From: Thermoplasmata archaeon
GTDB taxonomy: Archaea > Thermoplasmatota > Thermoplasmata > Halarchaeoplasmatales > Halarchaeoplasmataceae
Assembly: GCA_007129655.1 (NCBI GenBank)
Contig: SKVC01000111.1
Coordinates: 1-13,856, forward strand
DNA length: 13,856 bases
Reading direction: 5' to 3'
The notes under the pieces were generated by a model. That model was not told the DNA's origin, did no database searches, and saw only the letters and a program-made list of their open reading frames with translations. Below, in pieces: positions 1-6,680 of this stretch. The position numbers and the translations under genes are program-made. Numbering within the stretch: position 1 is the stretch's first letter; each line of letters begins with the position of its first letter.

Positions 1-564
1 GATACCCCGGTAGATTATGAAACATTAACCGAGGCCGGCGCAATAATGGGTTCGGGAGGTATGATAGTCATGGACGAAGGAGATTGTATGGTCAACGTGG
101 CACAGTATTTCCTTGATTTCACCCAAAAAGAATCCTGCGGTAAATGTACTTTCTGCCGTGTAGGAACCAAACGTATGTTGGAGATACTCGATAGATTTAC
201 CATCGGAAACGGCACTGCCGAGGACATAGAGAAACTGGAATCGTTAGCATCTAATATAAAGGCATATTCTTTGTGCGGCCTGGGTCAAACAGCACCAAAT
301 CCGGTCCTTACGACTCTTAGATACTTTAAGGATGAATACATGTCTCATATAGAAGATAATTCCTGCCCCGCAAAGGTATGCCGAAGCCTCATAACTTTCA
401 AAATAACGGACGATTGTATCGGCTGTACCAAGTGTGCAACGGAATGTCCTGTCGAGGCCATAAGCGGTGAGAAACGTGAGAAGCATGTGATCGACCAGGA
501 AACGTGTATTACATGTGGGATCTGTGAGGAAGTTTGTCCCGTAGATGCTGTGGAGGTGAAATAG
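1..564 (+). CDS. NuoF/HydB-like NAD(P)-linked iron-sulfur flavoprotein subunit, C-terminal part with ferredoxin tail (5' end outside window)
   Basis: The frame is open from base 1, so the start lies upstream; 187 residues are visible. The first part matches the C-terminal region of the 51-kDa NuoF / HydB / HndC family: GSGGMIV, then the [4Fe-4S] motif C46-x2-C49-x2-C52 with C92 (in-window numbering) in a CGLGQTAPNPV context. A two-cluster ferredoxin domain follows, with C139/C142/C145/C149 and C169/C172/C175/C179. Such ferredoxin tails are typical of soluble NAD-linked hydrogenase or formate dehydrogenase diaphorase subunits rather than respiratory NuoF. By family knowledge the missing N-terminal part should bind FMN and NAD(H). 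The stop codon directly abuts the next start, so the two genes are surely co-transcribed and probably form one cytoplasmic complex. The terminal electron donor or acceptor cannot be decided here. The call at 46 of an internal Met as start is not supported, because homology continues upstream of it. Confidence 0.88.
   Translation, partial: DTPVDYETLTEAGAIMGSGGMIVMDEGDCMVNVAQYFLDFTQKESCGKCTFCRVGTKRMLEILDRFTIGNGTAEDIEKLESLASNIKAYSLCGLGQTAPNPVLTTLRYFKDEYMSHIEDNSCPAKVCRSLITFKITDDCIGCTKCATECPVEAISGEKREKHVIDQETCITCGICEEVCPVDAVEVK
552..559 (+). promoter_or_regulatory. Ribosome binding site of the fusion oxidoreductase
   Basis: GGAGGTGA lies inside the end of the upstream gene, five bases before the ATG at 565. 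It is a full match to the archaeal 16S 3' end complement and fixes the start. Confidence 0.8.
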
Positions 565-3405
565 ATGGTCGATACAATAGAGATAAACGGAAAAAAATTT
601 CAGTGTAAAGCCGGAGACAGCGTTCTAGATGTCTGCCGAGATAATAACATATTCATACCTACCTTGTGCGAGATCGAGGAGATAGACGAACCCTTCGGCG
701 GATGCAGAGTGTGTCTGGTAGAAATAACCGGACCCAGGGGAACAATGATCACGACATCCTGTGATACTCCTGTTTCACCGGATATGAAGATACGAACCGA
801 ATCTCCTGAGATATTCGAAGGCCGGAAGGCATCCATAGAACTTTTACTGTCCGAGCACACCGGCGATTGTGTAGCTCCATGTTCTAGAGAATGTCCAGCT
901 AGCCTTGATATACAGGGATATCTAGCTCATATAGCCAATGGCAGACCGAGAGATGCGATCAAACTGGTTAAGAAAAGATCCCCCTTAGCGATTTCTCTGG
1001 GACGTGCTTGTTTCGCCCCGTGCGAGGAAGAATGCAGAAGAAATCTTGTGGAAGACCCCATCGCCATACGTCAGGAAAAGCAGTACGCCGCAGAGATAGA
1101 TATAGAGGATCCATGGACACCTGAAATACCAGAGGAAACGGGAAAGAGTATCGGTATAGTAGGCGGAGGCCCTGCAGGTTTGACAGCGGCATACTTTCTC
1201 CGATCAAAGGGTCATGATGTTACCATCTACGATATGATGCCCGAGCTGGGAGGTATGATGAGATACGGTATCCCCAATTATCGTCTTCCGAAGGACCTGT
1301 TGGACATGGAAATAGATTGGATCATCGGTCTCGGAATCGATGTAAAAACGGAAACTAAACTCGGTACAGATATATCATTGAAAGAGCTCCGTAAACTTCA
1401 CGGTGCCGTATTCGTCACATCCGGTGCATGGGAAAGCTGGATGGTACCGATAGAGGGAAAGGACCTTCCCCGGGTGTACGGCGGTATCGACTTTTTGGTG
1501 GATGTCGCACTCGAAAAGGAATTTTCTCTGGGACACAAGGTACTAGTTGTCGGCTGTGGAAACACCGCCATGGATGTAGCCCGTACCGCTGTAAGGTTGG
1601 ATAAAGACGTAACAATTGCGTACAGGAGAACCTCAGATGAGGCACCGGCCTCCATCGAAGAACGGGAAGAGGCCGAAGAAGAAGGCGTAAAGTTCATGTA
1701 TCTTACCAATCCCGAAAAGATATGCGGTTGCGAAGTTAACGGTGTTAGCAAAGTAGAATGTGCCCGCATGGAGTTGGGTGAACCGGACGCATCCGGTAGA
1801 CCGCGACCGGTGAAAATCGAAGGCGACCCACTCTCTTTGGAAGCGGACAGCGTGATACTAGCCATAGGACAATCACCGGATCTTGAAACCCTTCAGAATG
1901 AAGGATTGGAAACGGCTAAGTATACAATGAAGAGCGATTCTAAGTTTATGACAAACCTAGAAGGAGTCTTCACCGCAGGCGACGCACTGATAGGTCCTTC
2001 ATCGATAGTAGAATGCACCGGTCAAGCAAGAGAGGCAGCCTACGCGATCGATGCATATATTGAAGGAAATTTGGATTCCTACCAAGTTCCGGAAGATTAC
2101 AAATTACCCTTCGGATATGCCCATACAGATATCAAATCAGAGGAAGATTTCGCTGACTGGGAACGAATACCTAGGACTATGATGCCTAAACGAACTCCTG
2201 AGGAACGGGTAAAGGATTTTGAAGTGATAGAACTAGGATTCAACGAACTACCTGCAGAGGAAGAGGCAGAGAGATGCCTTGAATGCGGTTGCCTCGATCG
2301 ATTCGAATGTAAACTGAAGGAATATGCCACATTATACGGTGCGAATCAGTATACTTACGAAGGGATCAAGAATGATTTAGAAATCGATGAATCACATCCT
2401 CATATAATTCGAGAACCCAGCAAATGTATCCTGTGCGGTTCCTGTGTAAGAACTACAGAAGAATTCGGAGAGGGAGTGATCCAATTCTCTAACCGTGGAT
2501 TCATAACCGTGGTAGAGCCTGCGTTCGGCGATCCTTTAGTAACCGTCGACAGTGAACTCATCGGGGCACTGGCAGATGCTTGTCCTACCGGAGCCTTGGA
2601 AGAACGTCTCTATGGTAAACCGGGACCCTTCGAATTGGAAGAAAAAGGCACCACCCATTGTGGTGAATGTGGGATCGGATGTCCTGCAAAGCTGATGGCG
2701 GTTGGAGATACACTTGTAAAATTAGTACCAGATACGCCCTATGGCCATCTTTGTGACAGGGGCAAATTCGGACTTCTACAGGAATTCGATGAAGAAGATA
2801 ACGATCTTAAGACGATTTGCGATTATCTGGAAGACGGTCCCGTTGACATATATGTGTCCGGCGATGTAACTCTCGAAGAATTGGAACTTTTGGAAAAGAT
2901 AGCGAAAATTTCCAGAGGAGGCATATATTCGCCTCACGCGCCACCCATCATTTCAACAGTTGGTTTACAAGAACTTCTAGCTGCTAAAAAATTATACATC
3001 GAAGAAGAAGCTTACCGGGAAAGTCCACTTTTGAAATATTTCGTCAGGCAAGCAACGGATTCCGGTGCACAAGTAGTTTCTCAACCCGAGGAACTAAAAA
3101 ACGGTATAGCCGTTTTGAGTTCTAAAACCGATGTTAAGGCAGATAATAGGATAGTTGCCCAGAGATACGCCAACTCAGCCGGCCTTTTCGGAATACCCGT
3201 AAAGGGAGAAAGCGGACGTAAGGTTCTTCTCTACGGTTTAGACGAAATCGATGTTGAAGCGGAGAAACAATTAAAGATAAAGGACAGCGGAAACTGGTTA
3301 TCAAAAGAGGGCACCTTCAAGAACATCTTCGGTGAAATAGTTGAACTAACTCCACTTTTAAAAAAACAAACATCACTCTCGGAGATATTGGATAAAATAC
3401 AGTAA
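565..3405 (+). CDS. NuoG-GltD-NuoG-like fusion: multi-cluster iron-sulfur FAD/NAD(P) oxidoreductase, 946 aa
   Basis: Domains in order: a NuoG-type [2Fe-2S] domain (C35-x11-C47-x2-C50-x15-C66); a H98/C102/C106/C110 segment running into a GltD-type iron-sulfur domain (CPASLDIQGYLAHIANG, then GRACFAPCEEECRR); an FAD Rossmann site near residues 196-207 (GIVGGGPAG); an NAD(P) site near 325-340 (VVGCGNTAMD); an FAD-closing motif near 470 (GVFTAGDAL); a Cys cluster from C571; C621/C624/C627 with C673-P; and a molybdopterin-enzyme-type [4Fe-4S] set C699/C702/C706/C730. The last 200 residues resemble a worn NuoG tail (WLSKEGTFKNIFG) and show no evident molybdenum-ligand region. A perfect ribosome site (GGAGGTGA, 552-559) sets the start, directly after the upstream stop codon. 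It probably moves electrons between NAD(P)H, flavin and ferredoxin within a hydrogenase- or dehydrogenase-like complex. Partners and direction are inference. Confidence 0.85.
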   Translation: MVDTIEINGKKFQCKAGDSVLDVCRDNNIFIPTLCEIEEIDEPFGGCRVCLVEITGPRGTMITTSCDTPVSPDMKIRTESPEIFEGRKASIELLLSEHTGDCVAPCSRECPASLDIQGYLAHIANGRPRDAIKLVKKRSPLAISLGRACFAPCEEECRRNLVEDPIAIRQEKQYAAEIDIEDPWTPEIPEETGKSIGIVGGGPAGLTAAYFLRSKGHDVTIYDMMPELGGMMRYGIPNYRLPKDLLDMEIDWIIGLGIDVKTETKLGTDISLKELRKLHGAVFVTSGAWESWMVPIEGKDLPRVYGGIDFLVDVALEKEFSLGHKVLVVGCGNTAMDVARTAVRLDKDVTIAYRRTSDEAPASIEEREEAEEEGVKFMYLTNPEKICGCEVNGVSKVECARMELGEPDASGRPRPVKIEGDPLSLEADSVILAIGQSPDLETLQNEGLETAKYTMKSDSKFMTNLEGVFTAGDALIGPSSIVECTGQAREAAYAIDAYIEGNLDSYQVPEDYKLPFGYAHTDIKSEEDFADWERIPRTMMPKRTPEERVKDFEVIELGFNELPAEEEAERCLECGCLDRFECKLKEYATLYGANQYTYEGIKNDLEIDESHPHIIREPSKCILCGSCVRTTEEFGEGVIQFSNRGFITVVEPAFGDPLVTVDSELIGALADACPTGALEERLYGKPGPFELEEKGTTHCGECGIGCPAKLMAVGDTLVKLVPDTPYGHLCDRGKFGLLQEFDEEDNDLKTICDYLEDGPVDIYVSGDVTLEELELLEKIAKISRGGIYSPHAPPIISTVGLQELLAAKKLYIEEEAYRESPLLKYFVRQATDSGAQVVSQPEELKNGIAVLSSKTDVKADNRIVAQRYANSAGLFGIPVKGESGRKVLLYGLDEIDVEAEKQLKIKDSGNWLSKEGTFKNIFGEIVELTPLLKKQTSLSEILDKIQ

Positions 3406-3422
3406 ACGATTTCAAAACGAAA

Positions 3423-3430
3423 GATTTAAC
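3423..3430 (+). promoter_or_regulatory. Possible TATA box for the RaSEA-like gene (leaderless)
   Basis: The 49-base gap holds an AT-rich GATTTAAC preceded by purines (CGAAA), centred about 29 bases before the ATG at 3455. No ribosome binding site precedes that ATG. Spacing and absence fit a leaderless archaeal promoter, but the box is a weak match. Confidence 0.35.
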
Positions 3431-3454
3431 CTCTGTAGGCTCATCGAACAACCG

Positions 3455-4480
3455 ATGGAAAAACTAGAACCTAAGGGCGATAAGCAGTACGCAGAAAAAA
3501 AAGATGATCTAGTAACATCTTGGAATGGTGAAGAACTACTAGACGGCAAGCTGAAAAAATCCTTTACCTTTATCATGCGGACTAGTGGTTGTTCATGGAC
3601 CCATGAATCAGGCTGTCTTATGTGTGGTTATCACACAGCTTCGAATCCATCTATCACGCCGGAGTCACTGTTAAAACAGGTAGATACAGCCTTATCAAAA
3701 TATGATGGAGAACAACTGGTCAAGATATATACATCTGGAAGCTTTCTCGATGAACGGGAAGTTCCGGAGGACATCGCAAAATACATATTGAAAAGTTTTC
3801 CCGCAAAAAAGATCATAATCGAATCAAGATCTGAATATGTTGATCCTAACGTACTAGATTCCTACACCAAAATCCAAGAAAACATCGAAATCGCAATCGG
3901 TTTAGAATCCACGAATAATTTCATTCTTACTAACTGCATTAACAAAGGTTCTACTGTAGAAGATTATTGGCGTGCAAGGGATCTAATTTTTTCGAAAGAC
4001 TTGACCATGAGAACATATCTCCTTCTTAAACCCCCATTTCTGACAGAATATGAAGCAATCGAAGATCTCAGCAGATCTATCTCGGAAGTCTCTCATCCCA
4101 AGAACACGGTTTCTATAAATCCAGTAAATGTTCAAAAAGATAGTTTTCTTGAAAAATTATGGTATCGGGGGGAGTATCGCCCTCCTTGGTTATGGTCATT
4201 GATTGAAGCGGTATCTTCATCAGAAATCAATGGCCCACTGGTTATCTCAAGAGCAGGTTTAGGCTCCAAAAGAGGAGCGCATAACTGTGAAAATTGTGAC
4301 GAAAAAATAATAGAAAAAATAGACGATTTTAATTTAACTATGGACCTCGATATTTTAAAGGAGTGTTATCCTTTATGCGGATGCAATGAATTGTGGAGAA
4401 ACGCTAAGAAATACGGTTCAATTCTGCAGTTCAGAGGTCCTGTTGATATTTTAAGCAACCGATACGCTGGATATGTCTGA
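3455..4480 (+). CDS. Radical SAM protein of the archaeosine synthase beta-subunit (RaSEA) type
   Basis: The protein has 341 residues, about the usual length of the family (formerly TIGR01210). Near the N-terminus C46-x7-C54-x2-C57, in the context SGCSWTHESGCLMCGYH, is the cluster motif of this Elp3/MiaB-related radical SAM group. Downstream motifs IYTSGSFLDEREVP, IIESRSEYV and IGLESTN fit the radical SAM barrel strands. A later Cys set (HNCENCDE, then YPLCGCNELW) is probably a zinc site. Family knowledge: RaSEA cleaves the lysine adduct of preQ0 at position 15 of tRNA, made by ArcS, to give archaeosine (G+). Neither ArcS nor the tRNA-guanine transglycosylase gene is in the window. The start is the first ATG in frame, with no ribosome site but a possible TATA box at leaderless distance. 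Its 3' end overlaps nusA by 30 bp tail to tail. Confidence 0.82.
   Translation: MEKLEPKGDKQYAEKKDDLVTSWNGEELLDGKLKKSFTFIMRTSGCSWTHESGCLMCGYHTASNPSITPESLLKQVDTALSKYDGEQLVKIYTSGSFLDEREVPEDIAKYILKSFPAKKIIIESRSEYVDPNVLDSYTKIQENIEIAIGLESTNNFILTNCINKGSTVEDYWRARDLIFSKDLTMRTYLLLKPPFLTEYEAIEDLSRSISEVSHPKNTVSINPVNVQKDSFLEKLWYRGEYRPPWLWSLIEAVSSSEINGPLVISRAGLGSKRGAHNCENCDEKIIEKIDDFNLTMDLDILKECYPLCGCNELWRNAKKYGSILQFRGPVDILSNRYAGYV
4302..4319 (-). terminator. Possible oligo-T terminator of the rpo-nusA operon, inside the opposite gene
   Basis: Two runs of six A on the plus strand, six bases apart, read as two oligo-T runs on the minus strand about 130-150 bases past the nusA stop. Archaeal polymerase terminates at such runs. 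It lies inside RaSEA coding sequence, so the A runs may simply be lysine codons. Confidence 0.35.
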
Positions 4481-4876
4481 ATGTCTCATCATGATCATAC
4501 GTGCAATCGATAGATTACGGCCTTTTTTACCGATGGCACGAGCTTTGTTCTCCGGTTTAACCTCCACTGTACCGTGTTTCACACCATTTTTATCTACGAT
4601 ATCGATCTTTTTAACTCCGTAACTGTAAAAAATATTTGACAGCAGCTTTTCCGGATCATCTGAATACTCGATAACGTGGATGTTGCGGCTGATCTTATCA
4701 CTCATTTGAGTGACGTTCTTTCCGCGTTTTCCGATCGCCTTTTCTATATTTCCCTCTTTTACCAAAAAGATCACTTTTTCGGGAATATCTATGCAATCCT
4801 TTACCTTAGCACCGGTGATATCTTCGAAAAGCGTCGTGTATCTGATGGTCTTTTCGGTAAATTTTATCTCTTCCAT
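4451..4876 (-). CDS. nusA: NusA-like transcription factor (two KH domains)
   Basis: This 141-residue protein has the length of archaeal NusA, which lacks the N-terminal polymerase-binding and S1 domains of the bacterial protein. Two KH RNA-binding loops are visible: GKRGKN near residues 48-53 and GKKGRN near 115-120. It is the last gene of the rpoH-rpoB-rpoA1-rpoA2-rpl30e operon, its standard archaeal position. The start is two bases past the rpl30e stop, with GAGG about eight bases upstream. In archaea it is thought to act on transcript elongation or termination, but its exact role is less established than in bacteria. Its last ten codons overlap the end of the convergent RaSEA gene, so transcripts of the two genes are antisense to each other there. 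Confidence 0.93.
   Translation of the reverse strand: MEEIKFTEKTIRYTTLFEDITGAKVKDCIDIPEKVIFLVKEGNIEKAIGKRGKNVTQMSDKISRNIHVIEYSDDPEKLLSNIFYSYGVKKIDIVDKNGVKHGTVEVKPENKARAIGKKGRNLSIARMIMMRHSDISSVSVA
4523..4528 (+). terminator. Possible oligo-T terminator of the RaSEA-like gene, inside nusA
   Basis: A run of six T on the plus strand about 45 bases past the RaSEA stop codon. It would end that transcript within the opposite gene. Only the T run itself supports it; it is also part of a Lys-Lys-Gly stretch of nusA. Confidence 0.3.
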
Positions 4877-4878
4877 AC

Positions 4879-5166
4879 TCAGTCCTCACGAACAGAAAGG
4901 ATATTCGATTCACCTGGTTCTATAACGGTTAATGCCGAGATGGCGAAAGGTTTTCCAGCAGCAGACCCGAGTTCATGGTTATTTCCTTTGAAAGGATATA
5001 TCTGTACACCTCTGAACTTCTTCCTCTTTAATTCTAGGTCCGGGCAGTTAATCGCCGTTATTATCAATTTCGCTTTCTTTTTCTCCGCTGCACTTCTCGA
5101 CTCTTTTATTCCGCTTACGGTTTGTCCTGTGTTTACAGCCAATCTTATAGCTCGATTTAAATCCAT
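4879..5166 (-). CDS. rpl30e: Ribosomal protein eL30 (L30e)
   Basis: The 95-residue protein matches archaeal L30e: MDLNRAIRLAVNTGQTVSGIKES at the N-terminus, the AKLIITAINCP strand, and the VQIYPFKGNNHELGSAAGKPFAISALTVIEPGES C-terminal half. It is a large-subunit protein, and the family fold binds kink-turn-like RNA. The gene sits between rpoA2 and nusA as in most archaea. The start is supported by AGGAG (plus 5175-5179 in complement) eight bases upstream. A 64-base gap separates it from rpoA2, the widest gap inside the operon. It has an AT-rich stretch (TATGTATACC near 5204-5213) that could give an internal promoter, though this is weak. Confidence 0.95.
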   Translation of the reverse strand: MDLNRAIRLAVNTGQTVSGIKESRSAAEKKKAKLIITAINCPDLELKRKKFRGVQIYPFKGNNHELGSAAGKPFAISALTVIEPGESNILSVRED

Positions 5167-5230
5167 AAAAATTTCTCCTTTTTTGGTTCGGTATTTTTGG
5201 TATACATATCAAGATACTCCATAAATGGTT

Positions 5231-6679
5231 TTATGCCTCCGGCTTTTTTGGCATATACTTGACCTCTATAGCTCCGGTACCCTGTGTAATAGGTTGACCA
5301 ACGATTATATTTTCGGTAACACCTTCCAATTTATCGACCTCTCCGACGATAGCAGCTCTGAGTAAATGCGTACTGGTGATTTCAAAAGCTGCACGCGCCA
5401 GGACGCTGGTTTTCTTACCTGAAATACCGTGCCTACCGATTGCCTTTATATCGCCTTCATTGGTCATCATATCTGCAACAAGCATTATATGTCTGACGTC
5501 CACTTCTAATCCCTGTTCGTTGAGTGTATCGAGAGCCTCTTTAATAATTGAATTTCTTGACCCCTCTACGCCTAATACGTTGTAAATTTCAACAGGGCTG
5601 TTAGAAGAACTATTTTCTATATTTACCAGTTCCATCTGCAGTGCTTCTTTCAAGTTGGAACCCTCGGTATAGATGATAAATTCCTCACCGGTGTCTCTGA
5701 TAATCGCTCTATTGATCCCGTCGAGACCTTTGATCTTAGTACCTTTTGCCAGTTCAATAGTTTCATGAAGTGATGCATATTTTTTTTCATCTTCCGGAAG
5801 GACTATCTTAAGAGTTTTACCAGATTTTTCAACATCTCCTTTTATACCTCTCACACCCTTTAATTGATCCATTATATGTTCTATTTCTATATTCGAAGAT
5901 TTTAGTTTCTTCATGTCGGGCTTTATAACGACCTCTTTATCCGCCATGTCTATTTCAACATCAGCTACATCTATCAAATTCGTTACTTCGAGGTCCGATG
6001 CGAGCCTTTTAGCTTTTTCTCTGTCGTGTTTAAACTCCTCTATAAGATGAACTTCCATCATGGGTGTGCTGGGAACCTTTCTTGCATCAACGACTTCTAT
6101 CATACGCGGCAATCCTTGAGTTACGTTAACCTCTGCAACACCTGCATAATGGAATGTTTTCATAGTCATCTGTGTTCCTGGCTCGCCTATTGATTGCGCC
6201 CCTACGATTCCGACGGACTCCATTGGGTCGACCCGCCTACTTTCAAATCTATCCATTATAAGATCTAACATGAGTTCATAATCTTCTTCCGGCAGTTCGA
6301 TCTCTTTGATTTTATCTGCAGCATCCTGTATAGTTTTTCTAGGTAATTCGTGACCTTTTTCATCGCAGATCTCGATAAGTTTTTTAGCTATATCTCCCAA
6401 AGGAGCAATCTTATCCGGTATTTCGAGTTCCTTTAATTCTTTTTTTGTCTTCTTCTTTTTATCCTTCTTTTTCTTCGTTCTAGACTTTTTCTTCTTTTTA
6501 CCCTTTGAAACCTTTTTGTATACATCCTCACCCTTTTTCTTACCCAATTCTTTGATCAATTCCTTTTTACTAGCGCTCTGAATATCTCCGAGTAAGTAAT
6601 TCTTCTCAGCTAATTTAGTGGCTGTATCTTCGTCCACCCCTCTTCTTATTAAGGCGTTAATTGTGTCTTTTTGTGCCAT
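5231..6679 (-). CDS. rpoA2: DNA-directed RNA polymerase subunit A'' with N-terminal helical and lysine-rich extension
   Basis: This 482-residue protein is the C-terminal part of the split largest subunit. The core starts near residue 87 and carries the trigger-loop/bridge region GIVGAQSIGEPGTQMTMKTFH (about 157-177). The C-terminal signature GRHGISGKKTSVLARAAFE precedes IVGEVDKLEGVTENIIVGQP. Most archaeal A'' proteins have roughly 380-400 residues. The excess is an N-terminal extension: residues 1-58 look like a small helix-hairpin-helix or SAP-like unit (LIRRGVDEDTATKLAEKNYL), and 59-80 is almost pure Lys. The start is set by GGAGGT (complement of 6687-6692), which overlaps the end of rpoA1, one base before this gene. 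There is no in-frame alternative start with a ribosome site at the core boundary, so the extension is probably real. Confidence 0.95.
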   Translation of the reverse strand: MAQKDTINALIRRGVDEDTATKLAEKNYLLGDIQSASKKELIKELGKKKGEDVYKKVSKGKKKKKSRTKKKKDKKKKTKKELKELEIPDKIAPLGDIAKKLIEICDEKGHELPRKTIQDAADKIKEIELPEEDYELMLDLIMDRFESRRVDPMESVGIVGAQSIGEPGTQMTMKTFHYAGVAEVNVTQGLPRMIEVVDARKVPSTPMMEVHLIEEFKHDREKAKRLASDLEVTNLIDVADVEIDMADKEVVIKPDMKKLKSSNIEIEHIMDQLKGVRGIKGDVEKSGKTLKIVLPEDEKKYASLHETIELAKGTKIKGLDGINRAIIRDTGEEFIIYTEGSNLKEALQMELVNIENSSSNSPVEIYNVLGVEGSRNSIIKEALDTLNEQGLEVDVRHIMLVADMMTNEGDIKAIGRHGISGKKTSVLARAAFEITSTHLLRAAIVGEVDKLEGVTENIIVGQPITQGTGAIEVKYMPKKPEA

Positions 6680-6680
6680 T

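Noticed and set aside
1398..1865. 155-residue open frame on the minus strand within the fusion oxidoreductase
   Set aside because: The plus-strand frame there encodes clear FAD/NAD(P)-binding motifs. The minus frame is Ser/Thr/Pro-rich shadow sequence.
4676..5224. 182-residue open frame on the plus strand
   Set aside because: It lies opposite nusA and rpl30e, which are unmistakable. The translation is rich in Phe, Leu and Ser as expected of an antisense shadow, with no ribosome site.
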